DNA of 64,000 nucleotides from Gammaproteobacteria bacterium (lineage in GTDB: Bacteria > Pseudomonadota > Gammaproteobacteria > Nevskiales > Nevskiaceae): NCBI GenBank assembly GCA_026398815.1, contig JAPLSA010000001.1:1-64000 (forward strand), given 5' to 3'. Of this stretch, positions 1-9,211 are shown one piece after another (position 1 is the stretch's first letter; each line of letters starts with the position of its first letter). A model generated the notes under the pieces. That model saw nothing but the letters and a program-made list of their open reading frames with translations, made no database searches and had not been told where the DNA came from. The translations under genes were made by a program, and so were the position numbers.

Positions 1-940
1 CAGGACCTGCTGAAGAAGGCGAACGAACTGTTAAAAAAAGATCTGGGCATCGACCAGCGGCTCCTGACAAACCGGGAGAAGACGGAGCTGGTTGATGCCC
101 TGAGGTCGACCTACACGCTGAATGAGCTGCTGGCCGCAGTCGGCCTGCCGCGCAGTTCTTTTCTATCACCTGGCCCGGCTCGACATGTCTGACAAGTACG
201 GCGAGGTCCGGGACGCGATGGTCGACATCTTCGATCGCAACTACCGGTGCTACGGCTATCGCCGGCTGCATGCCTCGCTTAGCGACCGATCGCTGCGGAT
301 ATCCGAGAAGGTCGTTCGTCGCCTGATGAAACAGGAGGCGCTGGTTGCCGTCGGCAGGAGGCGCCGTCGATACGGCTCGTACATGGGCGAGATCAGCCCG
401 GCGCCCGAGAACCTGCTGAATCGAGATTTCAGCGCGGAATCGCCGAACGAGAAGTGGCTCACCGACATCACGGAGTTCCAGATCCCGGCCGGCAAGGTAT
501 ACCTATCCCCGATGATTGATTGCTACGACGGGAAGGTTGTCAGCTGGTCAATCGGAACACGGCCCGACGCTGAGCTCGTCAACACGATGCTGGATGCGGC
601 CATCGAGACCGTTGCAGCCAGCAGCAATAGGCCGGTTGTCCATTCCGACCGAGGTGGCCACTATCGCTGGCCAGGCTGGCTGTCCCGGATCTCCGACGCC
701 AGCCTCGTCCGGTCCATGTCTCGAAAAGCCTGCTCGCCCGACAACGCAGCATGCGAAGGCTTCTTCGGTCGACTGAAGAACGAACTGTTCTACCCGCGGG
801 ACTGGCTGTCCACGACCATCGAGGAATTCGTTGCCGCTTTGGATCGCTATATCCGCTGGTACAACGAGGAACGGATCAAGATGTCGCTTGGCTACCGCAG
901 TCCGATGCAGTACCGCAGAAACCTGGCAATCGCGGCTTAA
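1..940 (+). pseudogene. IS3-family DDE transposase orfB, frameshifted
   Basis: This is a transposase of the IS3/rve integrase type. The C-terminal catalytic core is recognisable: first Asp in a WLTDITEF stretch, second Asp in HSDRG, and Glu in DNAACEGFFGRLKNE, followed by the usual WYNEERI and LGYRSP tail. The N-terminal part (from base 1) reads in frame 1 (NREKTELVDALR ... LPRSSF), while everything after about base 163 reads in frame 2 (YHLARLDMSDKYG). The switch falls in a T4 tract at 159-162. Removing one T restores the family-typical SSFYYH sequence, so this looks like a one-base insertion that inactivates the gene. Its 5' end lies outside the window. A sequencing slip in the T tract cannot be excluded. 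Confidence 0.8.
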
Positions 941-965
941 CCCGTCCAAGTTTTTGTCCGCATCC
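1..965 (+). mobile_element. Right part of an IS3-family insertion sequence (left end outside window)
   Basis: The stretch encodes the tail of an IS3-type transposase and ends shortly after its stop codon. The right terminus is not certain. It is placed near 965 because the transposase stops at 940 and the short motif that follows (CCTGCTGGTC, from 966) recurs after another IS remnant at 6366. An A7 tract at 33-39 sits in the coding region. The left end and target duplication cannot be seen, so subgroup and insertion age cannot be judged from this window. Confidence 0.65.
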
Positions 966-1145
966 CCTGCTGGTCAACTTTCAATGCGCCGCAACAGAAA
1001 AAGAGAACAAAATCACAATAAGCGCGAATATCAACTTGACTATATTCCGCACAAAAAGTAACAATCAATATGGCGTGCAAAAATTGAGCATCTGTTGGTG
1101 AAAGCTCGTTTTCTTAAAGTGGAATTAAAAAACTCGTCAGGAAAC

Positions 1146-1151
1146 TATAAT
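1146..1151 (+). promoter_or_regulatory. Candidate -10 element ahead of the RHS gene
   Basis: A perfect TATAAT lies in a very AT-rich leader about 115 bases before the preferred RHS start. No convincing -35 hexamer is found at 16-18 bases; GAATTA at 1122-1127 is the nearest. In such AT-rich DNA a chance TATAAT is quite likely, so this is only a candidate. Confidence 0.3.
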
Positions 1152-1264
1152 ATAAATTTAAAAACGATGAGCAGGAATAACGAAAACGATGAATGAATGG
1201 AAGCGAGTCGTTTCTTAATGCGTTAAAGCGGGATTTGAAATACCCAAAAAGGGAGGCTACATCC

Positions 1265-4200
1265 GTGAACAGAAAAAAATACTGTAATCAATTAGTCAAA
1301 TACAGCATTGTGATGTCGTTGGTGCTGTTCATGAACAGTAGTCGATCCGATGACGTGATCCCTGAGTTTTACAAAGACCCAGGTGGAAGTCCCAATCGTT
1401 CGTCCGTGATAACTAACTTGAATGAAGAAATTGATCCTTTTACAGGAGGACTATCGCACAAGTACGTTGATATCGATCTTCCTGGCAATGGAAATTTTAA
1501 CTTACAAATTGTTCGATCATATAACTCCGGATCATTGGATTCGGTAACCCCTGAGAGATATGACTCGTTGCTTGGTGCTGGGTGGACTATCCATTTTGGA
1601 CGTGCTCTCAAATTTAATAATTCATTAGTCTGTCAAAACACCCAAGGAAATACCTCGTCGGATAATCCAGTAATTGAGCTTCAGGATGGAACGCGGCAAT
1701 TACTAGCATTCACTGGTACAACCGCACCTATGGCTCTCACAACACAAAGATGGAGGGCGGATTGCAACGGCAACAACGGTTTAATTGTGTATTCACCCGA
1801 AGGTGTGAAATACGAGATGACTCAGCTGGTTGCGTTCGCAATAAATGGTTCTACGCAATACTCGTGGTATACGACCAAGATAACAGACCGGAATGGCAAT
1901 AATGCAACGATATCTTATGCTGGCCCGTCAAGTTCTCAAATAAATAGCGTCTCAACAAGTGACGGGCGATTAGTTACATTTACTTATGCTGATGCAGGCT
2001 TAGATACTCGTAGAATTACGAAAATAGCATCTGGTCTCGCGGTCTGGAATTACTCATATACAGCAATTCCTGGGACGGTGAGCGGTCGATATTATCTTTC
2101 TAAAGCTACACGTCCAGATGGATTGTCATGGAATTACTCTTATAACCCCAAGCAAACAGTGGCTGGGAGTTTGTGCTTGTCAAGCGTTACTTATCCAGAA
2201 GGTGGGGTAATTAACTATGCATATTCATTTGTTAATTTTGAAGCTGGAACAGCCCTACAATCAAAATATACTGCCACTGTAATATCTAAAAAAACATTGA
2301 GCACAGGGCAATTTTGGAATTTTACGTATTTACCAGGCAGCGCAAATGCATATGACACAACGACGGTAGATGGTCCATCTGGCTCAACAATCTACAAGCA
2401 TGTTGGGGCTAATAATTCGATCACCGGAAAAGTTTGGACGGTAGGGCTTTTGATTTCAAAAACCGTCAACAATATCCAAACTGAGTCGTACATCTGGGAG
2501 CCGCAACAGATATCACCTGAACTCTACCGTCGCCCAGGGGCGTACTTTAACTACAACGATAACGCAACATACGCACCCGTTCTAAAGCAAAAACAAATTA
2601 CAAGAGATGGAGCTTTTTACCGCACGGATTTTGCAAACTATGACGCAAATGGTAATCCGCAGTCTATCATCGAAGCAGGTGCTAATGGTGCCTCAAGAAA
2701 CAAAGCGCTAACTTATAACGTTATCCCAGCAAAATGGATTATCAGAGATTTAAAAAGCGAGACTTATAATGGCAGCTCAGTAGTAAGATCATTCGATTCA
2801 AATGGCAACCTTTCTTCTGTCAATTCTGACGGAGTGATAACTTCGTATACCTACGACGCACAGGGAAATGTCTCCTCAGTAACATTTCCAAGATCGTTAA
2901 AGCATAGCTATTCAAACTATCGGAGGGGTATTGCGCAGGCTGAAAGCCAGCCTGAGTCAATAGCTATTTCAAGAGTTGTAAATAATGAGGGAAATGTCAC
3001 ATCAGTTACAGACGGTGATGGCTTTACGACGAGCTACTCTTTCGATGGTTTGAACCGGCCAGTAACTGTACGTTTCCCTCAAGGTAATCAGACAACAATT
3101 TCATATGCCGCAAGATCAAAGACTGTTACCAGAGGTTCTTTGATAGAAGAAACAACCTATGATCAGTTTGGTAGAAATACTGGCGTTACCTTGGGCGGCG
3201 TTTCTCGATCTAAAACGGTCGATGCTTTGGGCAGAACGGTATTTGAATATAACCCCGCAGCAGCTAATGGGCGAACTTTTCAATACGACGCTCTTGATCG
3301 TGTAATAAAGATTGTCAATCAAGACGGCACAACAGTAAATATTTCGTATGGTCCAGGAAGAAAGACTGTAACGGATGAACGAGGGAAGAATACTACATAT
3401 AACTATATTGGCTACGGCAATCCTGATGTTTTGTTTTTGATGCGCATCGATGCGGCCGATCCGTCCGCGACCGTTACTCTGACAAGAAATAGTAAAGATC
3501 TCGTTACTTCCGTGAGTCAAGCTGGATTTACGAGAAATTACAGCTACAACAGCAATTATTATTTGACGTCAATTACGAATCCCGAGACCGGAATAACAAG
3601 CTATTCTAGAGACTTAGCTGGCAATATGACTGCCAGTGCGGTCGCCAATTCTGGGAGCACATTGTACTCATACGACGGACAAAATCGATTGATTTCCGTT
3701 GTTTATCCAGGATCCACACCGTCAATTGCAAATACGTACAACAAGCGAGGGAGGATTTTGTCGGCCACATCATCGCTTGCTGTAAGGTCTTATGCTTATG
3801 ACAACAACGGAAATTTGGTAGCAGATAAATTAAGTGTGGATGGATATGACTTCACTCTGGGCTACTCTTACAATTCGAATGATCAGATCGTTTCCTTGAC
3901 ATATCCAAGAACAGGGCATCTTGTCAGTTATCTGCCTGATGTTCTTGGGCGTCCAACGCAAGCGTCAGGCGCTGCAACAGGTGTGACCTATTGGCCATCA
4001 GGCCAAATCAAGCTGATTAACTATGCCAATTCAACCAGCACCATTTATGAACAGAATTCGCGGTTGTGGCCTAGTAAGTTTTCTACCTCAAAAGGTGGGG
4101 TAACCTATTTAAACAGCACCTACACCTATGATGGTGATGGAAATTTAGTTTCAATCACAGATTCGGTAGATTCTACATATTCTCGAACGCTTGGCTATGA

Positions 4201-5542
4201 CGATTTGGGGAGGCTCGTAAGTTCCGCAGGGCCTTGGGGAGCTGGCTCAATTTCATATACACCGTCAGGGAATTTAAGCTCTCAGGTTCTAGGATCTGGA
4301 AGCCTTACATATCAGTACGATACTTCAAACCGTCTTAAGTCTGTTGGTGGTATACGCAACAAGTCGTTTTCGTATGATGTATATGGGAATGTCATTAGTG
4401 ATAGTTCATTTACTTACCAATACGACAGTACGCCTAATCTTATATGTGTGAACTGTGCCAATGCAGGGGCCCGCATTCAGTACGGTTATGACCCCGTAGG
4501 GAGACGCATTTTCTCGATGGCGTCGGGCGTAAAAACCTACGAGTTCTTCGATAGCAATGGAAGCCTTCTTCTCGAGTTTTCGCCGTCACAATCCAATAAA
4601 ACTGTTGAAAATATTTATCTTGGTACAAAAAGAATAGCTAGTATTCAATCTAACCCGAGTGCCATCACTTACACCCACGTCGATCCATCGGGAACACCGC
4701 AGCTCGCTACGGATGCGACCGGCGGAGTGCTTTGGAAAGAAAATTATGAGCCTTATGGAAAAAAAATTATTGGCTCGCAGGGGTCAATAACAAGCAAACT
4801 TGGTTTCGCTGGCAAGGTCGGTGACCAATTAAGTGGTTTGACATTTATGGGCGCTCGATACTACAGCGCGGAACTGGGTAGATTTATGGGTGTTGACCCA
4901 GAAGGATTTGATCCAGCTAATTCAAGTAGTTTCAACCGGTATGCTTACGCAAATAATAATCCACACAAGTTTGTGGACAATGATGGTCACAGCCCGATCG
5001 ACATTGCATTTTTGATTTACGATATCGGTAAGCTTGGCGTTGCTGCTTATAGTGGAGTAGGCATTGGAGCTGCCGCTGCTGATGTTGCATTAAGCGCGGT
5101 TGGGGTTATTAGCCCTGTCCCTGGAGCTGGCCAAGCGCTTAAGGCTGCAAGGGTTGTAGAGCATGGTGTGGATGCTGTTCGGGCAGCCGAAAAAGGTGCA
5201 GATGCAGTAAAAGCAGAAAAAACCTATCAAACTTATACAAAATATAATAAAGATACGGGCGAAACATATGTCGGGAGAACATCTGGTTTTGGCACTCCTC
5301 TTGAAAACATTGCAAAACGTGACGGTAGTCACCATAAAAGCAAGGAGGGTTTTGGTCCAGCTAAGCTTGACGCGAGTAGCAGCAATCCGGCAGCAATTCG
5401 CGGCCAAGAGCAATTAAGAATTGAGCAGTTCGGCGGTGCGAAATCAAATGGTGGCACTTCGGGTAACGCGATCAATAGTATTTCCAAAAGAAATAAAAAA
5501 TATGAATCGTATATAAATGCCGCGAAAAAAGAGTTTGAATAA
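1265..5542 (+). CDS. RHS-repeat polymorphic toxin with C-terminal GIY-YIG-like nuclease domain
   Basis: A large RHS/YD-repeat protein (1425 aa from this start) of the kind that encapsulates and delivers a C-terminal toxin. GTG at 1265 is preferred because GGGAGG (1251-1256) precedes it by 8 bases and a signal-peptide-like N-terminus follows (NRKK, then [11 protein letters not shown]); ATG at 1193 is an alternative with poorer spacing. Many YDxxGR/L-type repeats fill the middle. The RHS-associated core ends with [19 protein letters not shown] and [18 protein letters not shown]. The last ~105 residues form the variable tip: Tyr1327, then YVGR at 1335-1338, Arg1379, Glu1382 and Asn1401 follow the GIY-YIG nuclease order. 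No PAAR, VgrG or T6SS gene is nearby. The gene is AT-rich compared with the rest of the window, which suggests transfer. The RHS call is firm; the nuclease call is inferred from motifs. Confidence 0.85.
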   Translation: MNRKKYCNQLVKYSIVMSLVLFMNSSRSDDVIPEFYKDPGGSPNRSSVITNLNEEIDPFTGGLSHKYVDIDLPGNGNFNLQIVRSYNSGSLDSVTPERYDSLLGAGWTIHFGRALKFNNSLVCQNTQGNTSSDNPVIELQDGTRQLLAFTGTTAPMALTTQRWRADCNGNNGLIVYSPEGVKYEMTQLVAFAINGSTQYSWYTTKITDRNGNNATISYAGPSSSQINSVSTSDGRLVTFTYADAGLDTRRITKIASGLAVWNYSYTAIPGTVSGRYYLSKATRPDGLSWNYSYNPKQTVAGSLCLSSVTYPEGGVINYAYSFVNFEAGTALQSKYTATVISKKTLSTGQFWNFTYLPGSANAYDTTTVDGPSGSTIYKHVGANNSITGKVWTVGLLISKTVNNIQTESYIWEPQQISPELYRRPGAYFNYNDNATYAPVLKQKQITRDGAFYRTDFANYDANGNPQSIIEAGANGASRNKALTYNVIPAKWIIRDLKSETYNGSSVVRSFDSNGNLSSVNSDGVITSYTYDAQGNVSSVTFPRSLKHSYSNYRRGIAQAESQPESIAISRVVNNEGNVTSVTDGDGFTTSYSFDGLNRPVTVRFPQGNQTTISYAARSKTVTRGSLIEETTYDQFGRNTGVTLGGVSRSKTVDALGRTVFEYNPAAANGRTFQYDALDRVIKIVNQDGTTVNISYGPGRKTVTDERGKNTTYNYIGYGNPDVLFLMRIDAADPSATVTLTRNSKDLVTSVSQAGFTRNYSYNSNYYLTSITNPETGITSYSRDLAGNMTASAVANSGSTLYSYDGQNRLISVVYPGSTPSIANTYNKRGRILSATSSLAVRSYAYDNNGNLVADKLSVDGYDFTLGYSYNSNDQIVSLTYPRTGHLVSYLPDVLGRPTQASGAATGVTYWPSGQIKLINYANSTSTIYEQNSRLWPSKFSTSKGGVTYLNSTYTYDGDGNLVSITDSVDSTYSRTLGYDDLGRLVSSAGPWGAGSISYTPSGNLSSQVLGSGSLTYQYDTSNRLKSVGGIRNKSFSYDVYGNVISDSSFTYQYDSTPNLICVNCANAGARIQYGYDPVGRRIFSMASGVKTYEFFDSNGSLLLEFSPSQSNKTVENIYLGTKRIASIQSNPSAITYTHVDPSGTPQLATDATGGVLWKENYEPYGKKIIGSQGSITSKLGFAGKVGDQLSGLTFMGARYYSAELGRFMGVDPEGFDPANSSSFNRYAYANNNPHKFVDNDGHSPIDIAFLIYDIGKLGVAAYSGVGIGAAAADVALSAVGVISPVPGAGQALKAARVVEHGVDAVRAAEKGADAVKAEKTYQTYTKYNKDTGETYVGRTSGFGTPLENIAKRDGSHHKSKEGFGPAKLDASSSNPAAIRGQEQLRIEQFGGAKSNGGTSGNAINSISKRNKKYESYINAAKKEFE

Positions 5543-5545
5543 TAG

Positions 5546-6007
5546 ATGAAAAGAAAAATGCCAAAAGTTGGGTCTCTGCTGCGTATTTCAGTTCAAGAAG
5601 GTTATTATTTCGCGAGGGTTTTAAATAATCTTCAGATAGCTGTCTACGAGTTATTCATCTCCCGAGGCTGTGCAATCGAGTTGGAGGATGTTTACCAGTC
5701 AAGAGTAATTTTCAAGATGACGGTGATGAAATCGGCTCTTGTTTCGGGGCGCTGGGAAACAATCGATTGTAGGGATTTAGACCCTATTTTGAGTTCGCCA
5801 ATTGAATATTTTACTTACGATAAAATAACTAAAAGGTATTCAATCTATAATAGCGCCGACGGCTCGTTGCGCCCTAGTACTTACGAAGAATGTAAGTCCC
5901 TTGAGGCTGCAGCTGTTTGGGATTCCGTCCATGTCGAAGACAGAATTAGGGATCACTTCAATGGAGTTGATAATGCTTGGGCGGAGGATGTGCGAGTAAA
6001 AGATTGA
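5546..6007 (+). CDS. Probable Imm26-like immunity protein for the RHS toxin
   Basis: This 153-aa protein starts 3 bases after the toxin's stop codon, the normal place for a cognate immunity gene. The N-terminus (KVGSLLRISVQEGYYFARVL) and the C-terminal stretch LEAAAVWDSVHVEDRIRDHF resemble the Imm26 family as I remember it. There is no signal peptide or membrane segment, so it should act in the cytoplasm by binding and blocking the incoming nuclease domain. Base composition matches the toxin gene and differs from the island around it, so the pair probably moved together. The immunity role rests mainly on position; the family name is tentative. Confidence 0.65.
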   Translation: MKRKMPKVGSLLRISVQEGYYFARVLNNLQIAVYELFISRGCAIELEDVYQSRVIFKMTVMKSALVSGRWETIDCRDLDPILSSPIEYFTYDKITKRYSIYNSADGSLRPSTYEECKSLEAAAVWDSVHVEDRIRDHFNGVDNAWAEDVRVKD

Positions 6008-6123
6008 GTTGAATAAACTTGTAGAAGATTCGTTGATATAGCGCGTTTGTAAGTCATGAACTTCTGCCGGAAATAGTGTCAGTTGGCAGTTAACTGGAAT
6101 CCGTCCTGCGACCAGGAGCGTAT

Positions 6124-6365
6124 ATGATCAAGCGGCGCACCGGAGATCAGATCATCGGCTTCTTGAAGGAGGCGCACGCTGGTTTCCGGTGAACGACCTG
6201 TGTTGGCATTACGGATTCAGTGGCGCCCCGTTTTACAACTGGTGGACGAAGTTCGGCGAAACGGACATTTCGGTTGCCATGGTGCTCAAAGCGAGGGAAG
6301 TCGAGGATGCGCGACGGAAGCGGTTGCTGGCGGAAGCCATGCTCGACATCGAGGCGCTGATGTGA
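6124..6365 (+). pseudogene. IS3-family orfA remnant, frameshifted
   Basis: The reading from ATG 6124 (MIKRRTGDQIIGFLKEAHAGF) breaks at 6187. It resumes one base off as VNDLCWHYGFSGAPFYNWWTKFG, ending at TGA 6363-6365. Joined, it matches the helix-turn-helix and leucine-zipper layout of IS3-family OrfA proteins (IIxFLKEA, LCxxxGxSxxxFYxW, then a run of charged helix ending LLAEAMLDIEAL). One missing C near 6187 explains the shift. The orfB partner is absent: a different IS3 element starts within about 50 bases. Confidence 0.75.
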
Positions 6366-6399
6366 CCTGCTGGTCGAATTTCGGACCACGTCACGCTTA

Positions 6400-7363
6400 A
6401 GATTCTGGCTCCCGCTATGAGCGAGGAGCACATGAAGCAGGCACGATTTACTGACGAGCAGATGGTCCGGATTCTCCGGGAGGCAGATTTGTCACCGGTA
6501 GCGGCGGTGGCGAAGAAGCACGGCGTATCGGAGCCGACGATCTATGCGTGGCGGAAGCGGTTCGGATCGCTGGAAATGATGGACGTTCGGCGGCTGAAGA
6601 CGGTCGAGCAGGAGAACGCCCGGCTGAAGAAGCTGCTGGCGGAGCGGGATCTCGAGATCGAGGTGATGAAGGAGATCACGCGGGGAAAATACTAGGCGTG
6701 CCCGAGCGTCGTCGGGCCGTGGTTCATGCGGTGAATCGCGGTCTGTCACAACGACGTTCGTGCGCGCTGATCGGAGTGGCGCGGTCGGCGCTGGGCTACG
6801 CGTCGGTGCTGGCAGCCAAGGACGCCCCGGCGGTGTCGGCAATGAAGCTCTTGGCCGCGCAGTACCCGCGCTACGGCTACCGGCGCATCCGGATCTTCCT
6901 GCGCCGGGAAGGTCATGCGATGAGCGTCGATCGCTGCCATCGGCTCTGGCAGCAATCGGCGCTGCAGGTGCCACGCAAGCAGCCACGGCGGCGCGCGGCA
7001 CCACGAACAGATCGGCCGCAACCACCGACTTCGCGAAATCACGTCTGGGCCTACGACTTCGTGTTCGATGCCTGCGCGAACGGCCAGCAGCTCAAGTATC
7101 TGACGATCATCGACGAGTACACCCGGGAATGCCTGGCCATCGACCTCGCCGGGTCCATCCGAAGCAGGCGGGTCATCGACGTGCTGGCGAGGTTGATCAC
7201 CGTTCACGGCGCACCGCGGTACCTGCGCAGCGATAACGGGCCGGAGTTCGTTTCCCGAGCGATCCTGGACTGGATCGTGACCTCCGGCATGAACACCGCC
7301 ACCAGCGATCCCGGCAAACCTTGGCAGAATGGCACCGGCGAATCGTTCAACGGCAAGCTGCGT
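6400..7363 (+). mobile_element. IS3-family element truncated by another IS
   Basis: This element contains orfA (6417-6695) and most of orfB. It ends abruptly at 7363, where the terminal inverted repeat of the next IS begins. The left terminus is not resolved and is set approximately. The missing orfB tail is not found on the far side of the interrupting IS, so the right part was deleted rather than simply split. Confidence 0.6.
6417..6695 (+). CDS. IS3-family transposase OrfA
   Basis: This 92-aa DNA-binding OrfA has a helix-turn-helix (FTDEQMVRILREADL ... VAKKHGVSEPTIYAWRKRFG) and a coiled-coil/leucine-zipper tail (ENARLKKLLAERDLEIEVMKEI). In IS3 elements OrfA is fused to OrfB by -1 frameshifting. 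GGGGAAAA at 6682-6689 lies just before the OrfA stop and is a plausible slip site into the -1 frame used by orfB. ATG 6432 (MKQARF) is a shorter alternative start that fits the family better. OrfA is intact, but its partner is truncated, so no functional transposase is expected. Confidence 0.75.
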   Translation: MSEEHMKQARFTDEQMVRILREADLSPVAAVAKKHGVSEPTIYAWRKRFGSLEMMDVRRLKTVEQENARLKKLLAERDLEIEVMKEITRGKY

Positions 7364-7366
7364 TGA
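6681..7366 (+). pseudogene. IS3-family transposase OrfB, 3'-truncated
   Basis: This is an integrase-core transposase in the -1 frame relative to orfA. It shows the HTH_21-like segment (YPRYGYRRIRIFLRREGH), then the DDE core: Asp in WAYDFVFD, Asp in RSDNGPEF and Glu in GTGESFNGKLR. The family continues for about 40 more residues after that Glu (the HYNxxRPHSSL region), but here the frame hits TGA at 7364-7366, which is the first three bases of the following IS. The gene is therefore cut by insertion and should be inactive. Confidence 0.8.
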
Positions 7367-7382
7367 AGCGTCCTCGTTTTTC
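7364..7382 (+). repeat. Left terminal inverted repeat of the 7364-8552 IS
   Basis: The repeat is TGAAGCGTCCTCGTTTTTC, an exact reverse complement of 8534-8552. It also supplies the stop codon of the truncated upstream transposase. Confidence 0.9.
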
Positions 7383-7426
7383 GAAGACACCTGCAGGTAG
7401 AGTTTCTTTGACGAAAGGAGCTCTGC

Positions 7427-7693
7427 GTGAAGAAGTCGAAGTTTTCCGAGGAACAGATCGTCCGGATCCTGAAGGAGGTTGAGGCCGGGGCGAAGGTGGC
7501 CGAAACCTGCAGGAAGCACGGGATCAGCGAACCGACGTACTACGCCTGGAAGTCGAAGTACGCTGGTATGGATGTCTCGCAGCTGCGCCGGCTGAAGGAG
7601 CTTGAAGGCGAGAACGCCAAGCTGAAGAAGATGTACGCGGAGTTGGCGCTGGTGTATCACGCGCTGCAGGACGTGATGGCAAAAAAACTTTGA
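7427..7693 (+). CDS. IS3-family transposase OrfA
   Basis: This 88-aa OrfA has the standard helix-turn-helix (KFSEEQIVRILKEVEAG ... CRKHGISEPTYYAWKSKY) and zipper (LRRLKELEGENAKLKKMYAELAL). AAAGGAG at 7414-7420 precedes the GTG at 7427 by six bases. Near the end the codons run GCA AAA AAA CTT TGA. The A7 tract (7681-7687) is a typical -1 slip site and leads into the orfB frame as AKKTLSQVQ. OrfA itself is complete. Confidence 0.85.
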   Translation: MKKSKFSEEQIVRILKEVEAGAKVAETCRKHGISEPTYYAWKSKYAGMDVSQLRRLKELEGENAKLKKMYAELALVYHALQDVMAKKL

Positions 7694-8535
7694 GCCAGGT
7701 GCAGCGAATGTCCATGTGCCTGGCGATGCAGACGGACCACGGGGTAAGCCTTCGGCGATCGCTGACGGCATTGCGGCTGTCTCGGGCGGCGCCATATACG
7801 CAGTCGCGGCGACGCGACGACACTCCGCTGATCGATGCGATGACGGCGTATCTGGCCGACAACCCCGGACAGGGTTTCGGGCTGTTGTACGAAGCGTTCC
7901 GGGCCAAGGATCATCCGTAGGGAAAGACCCGGCTCTGGCGCGTGTGCTGTGCGCTGAAGATGAACCTACCGCGGCGCGGCAAGCGGCGGCTGCCGGATCG
8001 CATTCAGACGCCGCTCGCTATCCCGCTGGCTACCAATCACACGTGGTCGGCAGACTTCATGGCCGATGCCCTGTGGTCGGGTCGACGTTTTCGGATCTTC
8101 AACGTCAACGACGACTTCAACCGCGAATCGCTGCGGATCGAGATCGACACCAGCCTGCCGTCCGCCCGGGTCATCCGTGCGCTCGACGAACTGATCGAGA
8201 CCCGCGGCAAGCCGCAGCGCCTGCGGCTCGACAACGGGCCGGAATTCATCAGCCAGGCCCTGCAGGACTGGGCGGCCCGTCACGGCGTTGCGCTCGTCCA
8301 CATCCAGCCGGGCAAACCGACCCAGAACGCCTACATCGAGCGATTCAATCGAACCTTCCGGACCGAAGTCCTCGACCGCTACGTCTTCCAGACCCTCCAC
8401 GACGTTCGCCGAATGACCGAAGACTGGCGGCATCGCTACAACCACCACCGTCCACATCGCGCACTCGGCGGACTTCCGCCTGTTCCGTACGCGCTGGCAA
8501 AATCACCAACACCCTCTATCTCAGGCTGTCTCTGA
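7690..8535 (+). pseudogene. IS3-family transposase OrfB with an in-frame amber stop
   Basis: The orfB frame runs from the A7 slip site to TGA 8533-8535, with one internal TAG at 7918-7920. Around it the protein reads AKDHP-stop-GKTRLWRVCCALKMNLPRR. In related transposases I recall Trp at this place (PWGKTRLW), so a TGG to TAG change is the simplest cause. Downstream the catalytic core is intact: WSADFM, LDNGPEF, and Glu in NAYIERFNRTFR, followed by HRYNHHRPHRALG. The two halves keep the same frame. This copy can move only if the stop is suppressed or transposase is supplied in trans. Confidence 0.85.
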
Positions 8536-8552
8536 AAAACGAGGACGCTTCA
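8534..8552 (-). repeat. Right terminal inverted repeat of the 7364-8552 IS
   Basis: This is the exact reverse complement of the left repeat over 19 bases and overlaps the orfB stop codon by two bases. Confidence 0.9.
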
Positions 8553-8646
8553 CTACCTATTCGCATTAAATCATTTGACTCAAGGTATCACTCGTTACGG
8601 AAAGAAAATATATTCGTGAACTGAGTAATTCCAAGGGAGGTTGCAG

Positions 8647-8943
8647 ATGTCATTTCATTTATTGTTCGGTGATGACAGAACAATTTTTCAGGGTGCGTTG
8701 ACTAAGAAAGCTTTGCTGTCTTTACCTGATGAGAGGTTCATGATGAGCGGCGTTTGCAACAGCGTCGGCGATCCTTTGCTTTACGGCGCGATACCAAATC
8801 AGGAGCGGCGGCAGGCCTTCTGGCTTGAGTTGAAGGCGCTGGGTGTCGCAGGTCGTAATTGCCACGTGTTCGCGACATCAAAGAACGTGGACAGGTTTTG
8901 GAATTCTTTGAGAAGCGCTACGCATCGCGGCCGTTCAGCGTGA
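8647..8943 (+). CDS. Hypothetical small protein (98 aa)
   Basis: I do not recognise a family. ATG 8647 is chosen because AAGGGAGG (8633-8640) stands 6 bases ahead of it; an in-frame TTG at 8641 is less likely. The protein begins MSFHLLFGDDRTIFQGAL, has no signal peptide or membrane segment, and its middle (NQERRQAFWLELKALGV) may be helical. Its base composition is between the AT-rich islet and the GC-rich Wadjet region. It stands alone between an IS and jetA. It could be a real orphan gene or the stump of a longer one: the C-terminus (SLRSATHRGRSA) looks less natural than the rest. Confidence 0.5.
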   Translation: MSFHLLFGDDRTIFQGALTKKALLSLPDERFMMSGVCNSVGDPLLYGAIPNQERRQAFWLELKALGVAGRNCHVFATSKNVDRFWNSLRSATHRGRSA

Positions 8944-9211
8944 AGACTAGACGTATGGTTCTCTGACAGCTGGCCGTCCCAGAACTTAGTTGTCCGATCA
9001 ATTGGACCGGTTCGAAAGGTCGACTTCATGTCTACGGCTCCGGATCGTGCGCTACGTAGTGATGCTTGCGACGTTTGTGTATGCGGGGCTTTCGTCCTGG
9101 TAGATCCGGAGCACGCGCTCTTGACTCGCTTGTACGCTGTCGTTGCACTACTCATTTGATAAGATTGCGGTTATGCACGATTTTTTCAGAAGCCTAGTCG
9201 AGACTGATTAG
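8944..9211. other. Non-coding gap before jetA
   Basis: These 268 bases have no convincing gene. TTGACT (9121-9126) and a TGATAAGAT stretch (9157-9165) could be promoter parts for jetA, but their spacing is wrong for a standard sigma-70 promoter. A TAG directly precedes the jetA ATG in frame, so jetA cannot start earlier. Confidence 0.4.

Larger units (their letters stand above)
7364..8552 (+). mobile_element. IS3-family insertion sequence with clear terminal inverted repeats (1189 bp)
   Basis: The ends are defined by inverted repeats whose outer 19 bases are identical (7364-7382 and 8534-8552), with further partial matching inward. It carries orfA and orfB in the usual -1 arrangement. Flanks are ...GCGT on the left and CTAC... 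on the right, so no 3-4 base target duplication is present. The right flank is AT-rich non-IS DNA rather than the rest of the transposase it interrupts on the left. This points to a deletion or recombination after insertion. Confidence 0.85.

Noticed and set aside
1265-5542. The RHS protein as a type VI secretion effector
   Set aside because: No PAAR domain, VgrG or T6SS gene is visible; the N-terminus looks like a signal sequence instead.
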